A stretch of DNA of 64,000 bases. Source: Clostridium aminobutyricum. GTDB lineage: Bacteria; Bacillota; Clostridia; Peptostreptococcales; Anaerovoracaceae. Positions 43,905 to 52,503 of this stretch are shown piece by piece. The DNA is taken from the NCBI RefSeq assembly GCF_017255415.1, contig NZ_JAFJZZ010000004.1, forward strand, positions 185,999 to 249,998, written 5' to 3'. Below the pieces are notes generated by a model. The model made no database searches and had not been told where the DNA came from. It worked only from the letters and a program-made list of their open reading frames with translations. The position numbers and the translations under genes were made by a program. Numbering within the stretch: the first letter of the stretch is position 1; each line of letters begins with the position of its first letter.

Positions 43905-45890
43905 ATGTCAAATATCGGTTTGGTGCGTGTTATAGCCGCGTCACCTAAGCTTAAAGTAGCCAATACAGACTACAATACAACGCAAATTATCGAAGCCATG
44001 GAATGGGCCGTAAAGGAAAAAACAAATGCGGGAATTATTTTATTCCCGGAGCTTTGTATCACAGGATATACGTGCGCTGATTTATTTTATCAGACGCATT
44101 TATATGAAAAAAATTTAGAGGGACTTCAGGCCATCATTAAAGCCTCCTCCTCTTTAAATCTGGGTGTCATTGCAGGTTTCTATTTTAAACTGAAGGGAAA
44201 TCTCTACAACTGTGCCGCATTTATTCAAAACGGCAAGCTGAAGGGAATTGTTCCTAAAATGTTCATCCCAAATTATAAGGAGTTTTATGAAGACAGATGG
44301 TTTTCCTCCGGCGTTGACATTACTCATGAAATAACCTCCGTTACGCTTTTTGGTGAGGAGATTCCTTTTGGCAATATTATTTTTCGGGATGAAGTGTCCG
44401 GGTTCGGTCTGGGAATTGAAATTTGTGAAGACCTTTGGGTTCCGGTTACACCGGGAACAGCTCTTGCCTTAAATGGCGCAGATATCATCTTCAATCCTTC
44501 CGCGAGCAACGAAACGGTCGGAAAATCCGATTACCGAAAAGCTCTCATCACAGCAGAAAGCGCAAAAAACGTATGCGGATATGTCTATGCCTCTGCGGGT
44601 GTACACGAATCGACAACCGATTTGGTGTTCAGCGGTCACACCATGATCCTGGAAAACGGTGTTCTTATTTCCGAGGGTTCCATGTTCCAGCAAAGCCAAA
44701 CCTATTTAATCGGAGATATTGACTTCCATCGAATTCAATTTGAACGTTCCCATGGACAGACCTTTAGCCGCAGTGCCAGTGCCTTTAACCTCCGCAGCGG
44801 TATTATAACAGTCGATCTGGAGCCTATCCGACTTGTGGATACCTCCATGTCCACGGTACGACCTTATGAAAAAAATCCGTTTGTCCCTGCCAATCCCGCT
44901 ACAGTGGATGCCCGATGCCGTGAAATATTCAGTATTCAAACAGCCGGGCTTGCAAAAAGAATTGAACATTCCCACTCCAAGAAATCCGTGGTGGGGATAT
45001 CAGGCGGCTTAGATTCAACCCTTGCTCTTTTGGTAACGGCTGAAACCCATAAATTATTGAACTTACCCGCAAGTGATATCATAGCGATTACCATGCCCGG
45101 TTTTGGGACAACCGGAAAAACCTATAACAATGCCCTTACTATCATGAAACTTCTCGGTGCCGATGTTCGGGAAATTCCTATCGGCGATTCGGTACTGAAA
45201 CATTTTGAGGACATCGGTCACGATAAAAATAACCACAATTTAACCTATGAAAACTGTCAGGCAAGAGAACGAACCCAGATCTTAATGGATGTTTCCAATA
45301 AAGAAGGCGGTATTGTCATAGGAACCGGCGACCTATCTGAATTAGCGCTTGGCTGGTGCACGTACAACGGCGATCATATGTCCATGTACGGAGTCAACGC
45401 CGGCATTCCAAAGACCTTAGTGAAGTTCGTCGTCAAATGGGTGATGGATCACAAGCTGAGCGGTCCGACGGAAGACAAAACATTCAGCTCAGACAATGCT
45501 TTATTGAAAAAGACGCTGCAAGACATTTTGGATACGCCGATTTCTCCTGAATTGCTTCCGCCGGACGAGAACGGAAACATTGCACAAAAAACAGAAGATT
45601 CGGTAGGCCCATATATTCTTCATGACTTCTTTATCTATCATACCTTGCGGCATGGTATGCCGCCTAAAAAGCTTCTCTATATTGCGAAACAGGTTTTTGC
45701 GGAGGAGTATTCCGAAGACTTTATAAAAAAATGGTTGATCACGTTCTACAGGCGCTTTTTCAGCCAGCAGTTCAAGCGAAGTTGTATACCGGACGGCCCA
45801 AAGGTCGGCTCGGTCAGCCTGTCCCCAAGAGGCGATTGGCGAATGCCAAGCGATGCTGATCCGGCCATTTGGCTCGCAGAGTTGGAATAA
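43905..45890 (+). CDS. nadE: Glutamine-dependent NAD+ synthetase
   Basis: 661 residues. N-terminal nitrilase-type glutaminase (catalytic Glu in FPELCITGY, Lys in VPKMFIPNY, Cys in GIEICEDLW) and C-terminal NadE domain (GISGGLDSTLALLV, VIGTGDLSELALGWCTYNGDH). Last step of NAD synthesis. Start ATG 43905 has AAGGA nine bases upstream. Alone, with its own leader and terminator. Confidence 0.95.
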   Translation: MSNIGLVRVIAASPKLKVANTDYNTTQIIEAMEWAVKEKTNAGIILFPELCITGYTCADLFYQTHLYEKNLEGLQAIIKASSSLNLGVIAGFYFKLKGNLYNCAAFIQNGKLKGIVPKMFIPNYKEFYEDRWFSSGVDITHEITSVTLFGEEIPFGNIIFRDEVSGFGLGIEICEDLWVPVTPGTALALNGADIIFNPSASNETVGKSDYRKALITAESAKNVCGYVYASAGVHESTTDLVFSGHTMILENGVLISEGSMFQQSQTYLIGDIDFHRIQFERSHGQTFSRSASAFNLRSGIITVDLEPIRLVDTSMSTVRPYEKNPFVPANPATVDARCREIFSIQTAGLAKRIEHSHSKKSVVGISGGLDSTLALLVTAETHKLLNLPASDIIAITMPGFGTTGKTYNNALTIMKLLGADVREIPIGDSVLKHFEDIGHDKNNHNLTYENCQARERTQILMDVSNKEGGIVIGTGDLSELALGWCTYNGDHMSMYGVNAGIPKTLVKFVVKWVMDHKLSGPTEDKTFSSDNALLKKTLQDILDTPISPELLPPDENGNIAQKTEDSVGPYILHDFFIYHTLRHGMPPKKLLYIAKQVFAEEYSEDFIKKWLITFYRRFFSQQFKRSCIPDGPKVGSVSLSPRGDWRMPSDADPAIWLAELE

Positions 45891-45897
45891 AAGCACA

Positions 45898-45930
45898 ATA
45901 GGGAGTATATCAAAACGATATACTCCCTAT
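45898..45930. terminator. Bidirectional terminator after nadE
   Basis: Perfect 14-bp stem ATAGGGAGTATATC / GATATACTCCCTAT with AAAAC loop. It lies between convergent nadE and the histidine-kinase gene. Confidence 0.8.
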
Positions 45931-45959
45931 TTATCTATGTCATCCTCGGCTAGAACATT

Positions 45960-48230
45960 CTATTGAGGTTTATTTAACATGACGCGTGCTTTGAATAAAT
46001 CTCCATCTATAACGATCTCGAACCATCCCTTCTGCAGCCGGACTAAATCCTTCGCAATCGCGAGACCTAATCCGCTGCCCTCCGTCGTTCTGGATTCATC
46101 TCCTCTTTTAAAGCGTTCCATCAATTCGTCTGAACTAATATTCAATGGCTGCTTGGAGATATTTTTCATTTCCAGCATGATGGAAGTTCCCTGTTCTGTT
46201 ATATCGATATAGACTCTGCTGTTCTCTGCGGCATACTTGATGACATTGCTTAGAAGATTCTCCACGACTCTCCAGAGCAACTGACCGTCAGCTACTACAT
46301 AATACTTCTCTTTTTCGGTATTGATAATAAAATCCAATCCGGAATACTGGATGCTCTGATCCATTTCGCCTAATCCTTGATGAATGAGGGAAAGCAATTC
46401 CACTTTCTCCAATCGAACGGGCATGGCACCGCTGGAGGCTTTTGCGGCCTCAAACAAATCCTCTGTCAGTTGTCTTAGCCGGTTGGTTTTTTCATCTATG
46501 ATTCGGAGATATTCCGAAGCATTTTCGCTCGTCAGTCCTTCACTCTTCAATAAATCAATATAAGTCACCATCGACGTAAGCGGTGTCTTCAAATCATGAG
46601 ATACATTAGAAATCAAGTCTGTTTTCAACCGTTGATTTTTTAATTCATTTTGTATCGCCACATTGGAAGCCTCTGAAATTTCATTAATGCCGCGTGCTAA
46701 TTGGTCGAATTCGTCATCCCCTTTTACCTCTATCTTATAAGCCAAATTCCCGTTTTTCACCTCATCCACCCCGTTTTGAATGGCTTCAAACTTCTTGACC
46801 CATTTTGGTGTAAAGACTAATATCACCAGTAAAACCACCGGTGCCAGGAATACGGTTGCAGAAAGTAAGCAGCCTGCTGCGGCTAAGAACATCACTTTTT
46901 TCACCAAGCTGCTGCCCTTATAAATATCGATTAATTTACTTCCCAGACTATGGCATATCTTGCATACCACACGCTGCCAAAGCAAATAGACAAAGGAGTT
47001 CTTAATAAACTGTCTTGCCTTCAGCAAACGAATGCAAGACAGGATAAACCAAAGGCCAACAAGGGCCAGCAACCCTGCTGCTGCAATGAACATAATGATT
47101 TCCGGTTTGGAAAATGCATATTGGGCATAGCCCACTATAAAAATACCTAACTGCCCATTGGTATAGGAATAGCGGTGATAAGAATACATAGCTTCTGCCG
47201 CTAATGCAATCCCACCGCCTATGGAAAGAATGATGAATACTAGTTGTACTTCCGTCCATATTCGGTCTATTTTATACAGCTTTCTATTTCCCTCTTCATC
47301 TCTGCGCCCTGTCGTAACCGCCAGATAAATAAACAGCAAGAAACAAATAAGGGCACAGCCTGCAAGCCCGGGAAGCCAATTCCTTATTCCCGATACGGAT
47401 TGGTAGGTTCTTTCGGCCGCAGTCATATATTGCTCATCAAAAGAAAAATAAATTTTTAAATCATCATTATACTGTCCAAACAATCGATTTTCTAACTCCT
47501 GATCCATGTTCGGATTCACACTGGCCGATGCCTCCATAGAGGTAGGGAACTTTGTAATCTTCCCATTCTGATAAATCAGATAGGCCGGATTTTTTTCAAA
47601 AACAGATTCTTTTGGAGTCCCCGTATCCTTTACTTGCAGATTGGTGATCACATTTGTTCCGTTTGTAGCATAATAAGTAAACCCTTCTATTCGATTCAAT
47701 TCATCTTTTAATTGATTAAATTCCCGAAGCTGCTTTTTGATTAAATTGCTTTTGATGATATCAATTTGATCTTTGTTAGCCGCTATAAAGGCTTGTCGAA
47801 AAGCAGGATTGCCGAAATCTACTATTTGGTCAGCTCCTTCTATTACCGCAGAGATCTCATTCGGAATGATCGTTTCGGCTTCCGTTATGTAAGCATTATT
47901 ATAGTACAGACTGTTGATCGCCTCTGCCAACTCTCCATCGTTTTGATTCAGCAAGTTTCCTGCTTTTATATAATCCTCACTTTTGTAATAGCAAATCAGC
48001 TGTATCATGTTATGAACCTGATTTTCAAATTCTCCCTGTAAATCTGCACTATACAAATAGCTGTTATCTTGAAATAAATCATTTAGCGTAAAGCTCCGAT
48101 TGGCTTGGTTAAATGCCATAACGGTTGCTTGTAATCCAACCAAGGTCCCTACAAAGGTTGAAATACATAACACAAAAGCTAAAATTCGCACTGCCAGATT
48201 ATCGTTAAATTTTTTCAATCTTATATCCAA
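45960..48230 (-). CDS. Sensor histidine kinase with large extracellular and multi-helix region
   Basis: 756 residues: helix at 14-34, extracytoplasmic domain of about 240 residues, then about six membrane helices (285-475), HAMP-like linker, HisKA (NVSHDLKTPLTSMVTYID) and HATPase_c (NLLSNVIKYAAENS, GSGLGLAIAKDLV). TTG start at 48230 with GTGGGGAA upstream overlaps the regulator by 26 bases. The unusual multi-helix sensor region resembles kinases that sense membrane-active compounds; ligand unknown. Confidence 0.85.
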   Translation of the reverse strand: MDIRLKKFNDNLAVRILAFVLCISTFVGTLVGLQATVMAFNQANRSFTLNDLFQDNSYLYSADLQGEFENQVHNMIQLICYYKSEDYIKAGNLLNQNDGELAEAINSLYYNNAYITEAETIIPNEISAVIEGADQIVDFGNPAFRQAFIAANKDQIDIIKSNLIKKQLREFNQLKDELNRIEGFTYYATNGTNVITNLQVKDTGTPKESVFEKNPAYLIYQNGKITKFPTSMEASASVNPNMDQELENRLFGQYNDDLKIYFSFDEQYMTAAERTYQSVSGIRNWLPGLAGCALICFLLFIYLAVTTGRRDEEGNRKLYKIDRIWTEVQLVFIILSIGGGIALAAEAMYSYHRYSYTNGQLGIFIVGYAQYAFSKPEIIMFIAAAGLLALVGLWFILSCIRLLKARQFIKNSFVYLLWQRVVCKICHSLGSKLIDIYKGSSLVKKVMFLAAAGCLLSATVFLAPVVLLVILVFTPKWVKKFEAIQNGVDEVKNGNLAYKIEVKGDDEFDQLARGINEISEASNVAIQNELKNQRLKTDLISNVSHDLKTPLTSMVTYIDLLKSEGLTSENASEYLRIIDEKTNRLRQLTEDLFEAAKASSGAMPVRLEKVELLSLIHQGLGEMDQSIQYSGLDFIINTEKEKYYVVADGQLLWRVVENLLSNVIKYAAENSRVYIDITEQGTSIMLEMKNISKQPLNISSDELMERFKRGDESRTTEGSGLGLAIAKDLVRLQKGWFEIVIDGDLFKARVMLNKPQ

Positions 48231-48891
48231 TTCCCCACACCACCTTTAAATACCGAGGATCTTTGGGATTAATCTCAATTTTTTCCCTGATCCTCCGAAT
48301 ATGCACCGCAACGGTATTCTCCGGATTGTAAGCCGGCTCTTTCCAAACCGCCTCATAGATTTGCTCCATTGAAAACACGCGTCCCGCATTTTCTGCTAAT
48401 AATTTAATAATTCCGTACTCGGTAGGCGTTAGTATGACCGGTTCGCCGTCTATCGTAACCGCCTTTTGTTCATCGTCTACCAATAATCCCCCTGTTTTAA
48501 AAACCCCTGTTTTTTTCTCTAAACTGCCTAAATCGACGTATCTTCTCAGCTGCGACTTTACTCTGGCGATCAACTCCAGAGGATTAAACGGTTTTGTAAT
48601 ATAATCATCCGCTCCCATATTCAATCCCGTTATCTTATCATAATCTTCCGATTTCGCTGAGATGATTATAATTGGAATGTTTTTGTCTTCTCTGATTTTC
48701 ATAGTAGTACGCATACCATCCAATTTAGGCATCATGATATCCATCAGGATCAAGTGGATCTCTTGTTTTTCTACAATATCCAACGCCTGCAATCCGTCGT
48801 ATGCTTTGAAAATTTCATATCCCTCATTTTTCAAATAGACTTCAATGGCATTTACTATCTCTTTATCATCGTCGCATACCAAAATATTCAT
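48205..48891 (-). CDS. OmpR/PhoB-family response regulator
   Basis: 228 residues: receiver with DDDK and IHLILMDIMMPKLDG (phospho-Asp), Lys in ITKPF, winged helix with ILTPTEYGIIKLLAENAGRV and VAVHIRRIREKIE. AAGGAG before ATG 48891. Cotranscribed with the kinase downstream. The 340 bases above it (48892-49232) hold only promoter-type AT-rich sequence and the terminator of the EamA gene. Confidence 0.9.
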   Translation of the reverse strand: MNILVCDDDKEIVNAIEVYLKNEGYEIFKAYDGLQALDIVEKQEIHLILMDIMMPKLDGMRTTMKIREDKNIPIIIISAKSEDYDKITGLNMGADDYITKPFNPLELIARVKSQLRRYVDLGSLEKKTGVFKTGGLLVDDEQKAVTIDGEPVILTPTEYGIIKLLAENAGRVFSMEQIYEAVWKEPAYNPENTVAVHIRRIREKIEINPKDPRYLKVVWGIGYKIEKI

Positions 48892-49200
48892 CTTATAAGC
48901 TCCTTTTCCTACAGTTGCTATAGGCCTTCAGAATAGGCGATATGCCCCTGCTGACTGCTGATCCCCTGCGCCCCCACGCAAAAGCAATCCTTTATACTTC
49001 CCCAAAGTATTTTTCACATCGCCTTTCTTTGCCTATAACATTATTCTAAATCTAAATTCTTAACAAACATTGAATGTAATTATTACAATTTCCTTAAGGT
49101 TAATCATACCATAAAACCCTCATTCTGGTCTTAAATATAGCATTTCTTGTTTGTGGGTCATTTATTCGAATGCTTTTCCCTTACTTTCAATTTTCTATTC

Positions 49201-49240
49201 AAAAAAAGAGTAAATCTTGTTTCACACAGGATCTACTCTT
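49201..49240 (-). terminator. Terminator of the EamA gene
   Basis: Minus strand: GAAGAGTA (overlapping the stop codon) pairs with TACTCTT, followed by T7. Confidence 0.75.
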
Positions 49241-50147
49241 CTGAAATGGGTACGCATTGGTTCGGTTCGCAATCATCCGTTTCCTCAGGCAGCAGGGAAG
49301 CGATGATAATACTTGTCATAATCAGCGCAGCACCGATTAATCCTTTCCACGATAAGATCTCCCGCAATAAAAAAAACGAGGCAATTGCCGTAAAAATCGG
49401 CTCCGTGCAAAAGGATAAGGCAACAAAAGTCGCCGGCACATGTCGCAGGGCAATATTTTGAATAACATAAGCAATACAAGTGCAGCCAATTGCCAAGTAA
49501 AGAATGACACCCCATCCTACTAAAGGAATATTCGTCACATCCGGAAAATCTTCAAATAAAAAGGCGAATATCAGACAGAAGACTCCGGTAAATCCGGTTT
49601 GCATCACCGAAGTGGTAAGCGGATCCATATCTTCAAGATATTTTGAACTGAATACCAGCATACAGGCCCCTGTGATGGCACATATCAGTGCCAGTCCTTC
49701 TCCGAGTCCAAAAGAAAACTGCCCCTCTCCGCTGCAAAGGAGATATAATCCTAGGGTAACAATACCAATGGGAATCATATGTTTTTTATCTAATTTAGAA
49801 TGCAGGATCAGATAGGATAAGAATGGTGTAAATAATACAGTTGTGGCCATCAGAAAACCGGTATTCGTTGCCGTCGCATAAACTAAAGCGAAGGCCCCTG
49901 TGATGAAAGAGGCAGCCGTAAATATAGAAATAATCAAATAGGCCATCAGATGCTTCTTCGTCACATTTTTCAAAACGCGTCTTCCAAAGATTAGCATAAA
50001 AAAAAGAAAGGCTGCTATATAGCGTGCCGATAAACAAAATAAAGGGGTTATCACATCTAGTCCGATTTTCATAATGGGATTTCCGACACCCCAAATGAAA
50101 CATTGAACCAAGAGCAATGCTTCATATCCCATGGTTTTATTTTTCAT
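49233..50147 (-). CDS. EamA-family (DMT) membrane transporter
   Basis: About 304 residues with ten membrane helices in two EamA repeats (YEALLLVQCFIWGVGNPIMKIG; later GWGVILYLAIGCTCIAYVIQN). Probable exporter of an amino acid or metabolite. Start ATG 50147 with AGGTGAGAGG. Divergent from a LysR regulator, which probably controls it. Confidence 0.85.
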   Translation of the reverse strand: MKNKTMGYEALLLVQCFIWGVGNPIMKIGLDVITPLFCLSARYIAAFLFFMLIFGRRVLKNVTKKHLMAYLIISIFTAASFITGAFALVYATATNTGFLMATTVLFTPFLSYLILHSKLDKKHMIPIGIVTLGLYLLCSGEGQFSFGLGEGLALICAITGACMLVFSSKYLEDMDPLTTSVMQTGFTGVFCLIFAFLFEDFPDVTNIPLVGWGVILYLAIGCTCIAYVIQNIALRHVPATFVALSFCTEPIFTAIASFFLLREILSWKGLIGAALIMTSIIIASLLPEETDDCEPNQCVPISEE

Positions 50148-50224
50148 CCTCTCACCTGCCCATCTCAATAGTTGCTTTCAGAACTTTTTTATACTATAAT
50201 ACATTCAAATATAAAAGTAAAACG

Positions 50225-50271
50225 AGAATTTCCTTGAACAATTTAAAGAAATTCTTATATGTCTATATAAG
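50225..50271. promoter_or_regulatory. Palindromic sites between EamA and LysR genes
   Basis: CTTATAT-gtct-ATATAAG (50254-50271) and AGAATTTC / GAAATTCT (50225-50232 / 50248-50255). Fit LysR-type binding in the shared intergenic region. Confidence 0.45.
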
Positions 50272-50282
50272 GAATAATCATT

Positions 50283-51158
50283 ATGAGCAATCAAAAATAC
50301 GAAGCTTTTCTCAAAACAGCAGAATTAGGAAGCTTTAAAAAAGCAGCCGAAGCACTCGGTTATACGCAAGCAGGCATCAGCTACATGCTGAACACCTTAG
50401 AAAATGAGTTGGGCTTAACTTTATTTGTCCGAGATTACGGAGGCGTACAGCTTACGGCTGACGGAAATCAAATTCTGTCCTGGGTTCAAGAAGTCTGCAA
50501 CAGTGAACGTAGATTACATGCCAAGTTAGCGGATTTGAAATGTTTAGAATTAGGCACCTTACGGGTTGGTGCATTCACCAGCGTTGCGATTCAATGGTTG
50601 CCGGGTATTATGCAATCTTTTTTAAAGGAATACCCAAATATCAAATTTGAATTGCGATGCTCTGACGATCAGGCTGAAATGGAGCGGCTAGTCCAGCGCG
50701 GCGATGTGGATTGCGGCTTTTTTGTCTTGCCTGTCAATCCGGAGTTATTTACGATTCCGTTAAAGCGTGATTCTTTATTAATGGCCTTGCCGCAAAACCA
50801 TCCTCTATCGGAAGCACCCTATTTCCCTATTGATTCCCTGTCAAAATATCCTTACATTGAACTGGATGAAGGATCTTTTTCTGAAATGAGGGACATCTTC
50901 ACCTTCTATGGCGTAAAGCCCAATATTGCCTTTAGAGTGGAGAACAGCTATGCGGCCATGGCTTTAGTCAGTAAAGGCTTTGGCTTTAGCATTTTTCCTG
51001 AACTTTTTTTACAGGGAGCCTTTTTTCCTATGGTTTTTAAAGAATTGGAAATACCTGCTCACCGTGAACTAGCCATTTCCACCCGCTCACAGGAAACCGC
51101 TTCGCTTGCCACTAAAACCTTTTTAAAATATGTAGAGCAATGGGTTCATCAGTTTTAG
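50283..51158 (+). CDS. LysR-family transcriptional regulator
   Basis: 291 residues. N-terminal HTH (FLKTAELGSFKKAAEALGYT with QAGISYMLNTLENELG) and a periplasmic-binding-like effector domain. AAGGA before ATG 50283. Divergent from the EamA exporter; expected to sense its substrate. Confidence 0.9.
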   Translation: MSNQKYEAFLKTAELGSFKKAAEALGYTQAGISYMLNTLENELGLTLFVRDYGGVQLTADGNQILSWVQEVCNSERRLHAKLADLKCLELGTLRVGAFTSVAIQWLPGIMQSFLKEYPNIKFELRCSDDQAEMERLVQRGDVDCGFFVLPVNPELFTIPLKRDSLLMALPQNHPLSEAPYFPIDSLSKYPYIELDEGSFSEMRDIFTFYGVKPNIAFRVENSYAAMALVSKGFGFSIFPELFLQGAFFPMVFKELEIPAHRELAISTRSQETASLATKTFLKYVEQWVHQF

Positions 51159-51162
51159 AAGT

Positions 51163-52503
51163 CTATTCATTACGCAAGCTTTCAAGAGCGCTTAAATTCA
51201 TCGCCCTTTTAGCCGGATAGTATCCGGACACCACGCCTATCACGGTAGCAAATGCTACCGCTGCAAATCCAAGCCATGCCGGAATTTTAGAGATGGAAGC
51301 ACCATAACCCCCTCCCATCGTATTTAACGCGATACTGATGATGTCTTTTAGCACGGTGTTCATCAGCAGTGACACAATCACGCTGAAAATCAGCCCGACG
51401 ACACCGCCTATGAACCCGATCAGACCGGCTTCCAGAAGGAACATTTTACGAATATCACGGAGGTTCGCTCCGATTACCTTCATGACACCGATTTCTTTTG
51501 TCCGCTCATAGATGGACATGATCATCGTATTCGTAATACCTAGCGCCGCAACTAGTAAAGATATGCCACCGATTCCGCCCAAGATGCCTTGGATCATCTT
51601 TGCGGTGTCTTTCATCGATTCAAGCCAATCACTAGGGCTATAGGTTTGAAAGCCCTGTTCCCGAAGCTGCTCGCTTATGTCGGCAGAATCATTGATATCG
51701 GTCACATAAACCAGCGCCTGGTCATATGTCTTCGTACCCGTCGAGAAGGTATTTTCTTTTCGGACTTTTTTAAGTTCTTTCGAAATATCTTCAAGGGCGG
51801 TGATGTTCATATAAACACAGTACGCCGAATCATCATCCGGATTTTCAAGAACTCCAACAGCCCTCGTCTCATATTCCTTATAGTCGATCTTCTGAGAATC
51901 CTGCCCCTCGCTGTTATTCTGCTTTTTCTGCCCGTACGTGTCATCTCCTGTAATAATTATCTTCTTAGCGGACATGACATCTAATGCTTCTCCGCTCCAT
52001 TCGTTGCTATTCGGGTCTTGAAACCAATTCGGAACCTGATTGCCAAATAAAAGTTCATATTTATCTGTGCCATTTAAAAGTCTTCCGCCATCCAACACCT
52101 TATAATTAAATTTCTCCAAGACTTCAGGGCGTATCCCCATCACTTGTGTCTGCGCTATTTTTTTCCCGGCACCGATGGTCAGATATTCACTCACTACAGG
52201 GGTAACCGCGCCTACCCCTTTCATTTTCTCCATATCTTTAAGGGCTTTATCATTGATCACGCCTTTGGCATCCTGCATTTGCTGCATCATTCCACCGCCT
52301 CCATTACTCATTACGGTGATCATATGGAGATTCCCATAGCTTTCGATCTGTTCCTGATAACTGTCACTTAGGCCAAAACCGATAGACATCATGACTACGA
52401 TAGCACAAGTACCTACAACAACACCAACAACCGCTAAAAGGGTTCGCGTCCGCCGCCTGAGCAAGTTTCGAAAACAAAGATCGACTAAATCCCTATTGTT
52501 CAT
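51163..52503 (-). CDS. MacB/FtsX-like ABC transporter permease
   Basis: 446 residues: N-terminal helix, extracytoplasmic MacB_PCD domain, three C-terminal helices with SIYERTKEIGVMKVIGA. Start overlaps the CARDB gene stop (ATGA), with AAAGGAG upstream. Third gene of the ABC unit. Confidence 0.87.
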   Translation of the reverse strand: MNNRDLVDLCFRNLLRRRTRTLLAVVGVVVGTCAIVVMMSIGFGLSDSYQEQIESYGNLHMITVMSNGGGGMMQQMQDAKGVINDKALKDMEKMKGVGAVTPVVSEYLTIGAGKKIAQTQVMGIRPEVLEKFNYKVLDGGRLLNGTDKYELLFGNQVPNWFQDPNSNEWSGEALDVMSAKKIIITGDDTYGQKKQNNSEGQDSQKIDYKEYETRAVGVLENPDDDSAYCVYMNITALEDISKELKKVRKENTFSTGTKTYDQALVYVTDINDSADISEQLREQGFQTYSPSDWLESMKDTAKMIQGILGGIGGISLLVAALGITNTMIMSIYERTKEIGVMKVIGANLRDIRKMFLLEAGLIGFIGGVVGLIFSVIVSLLMNTVLKDIISIALNTMGGGYGASISKIPAWLGFAAVAFATVIGVVSGYYPAKRAMNLSALESLRNE

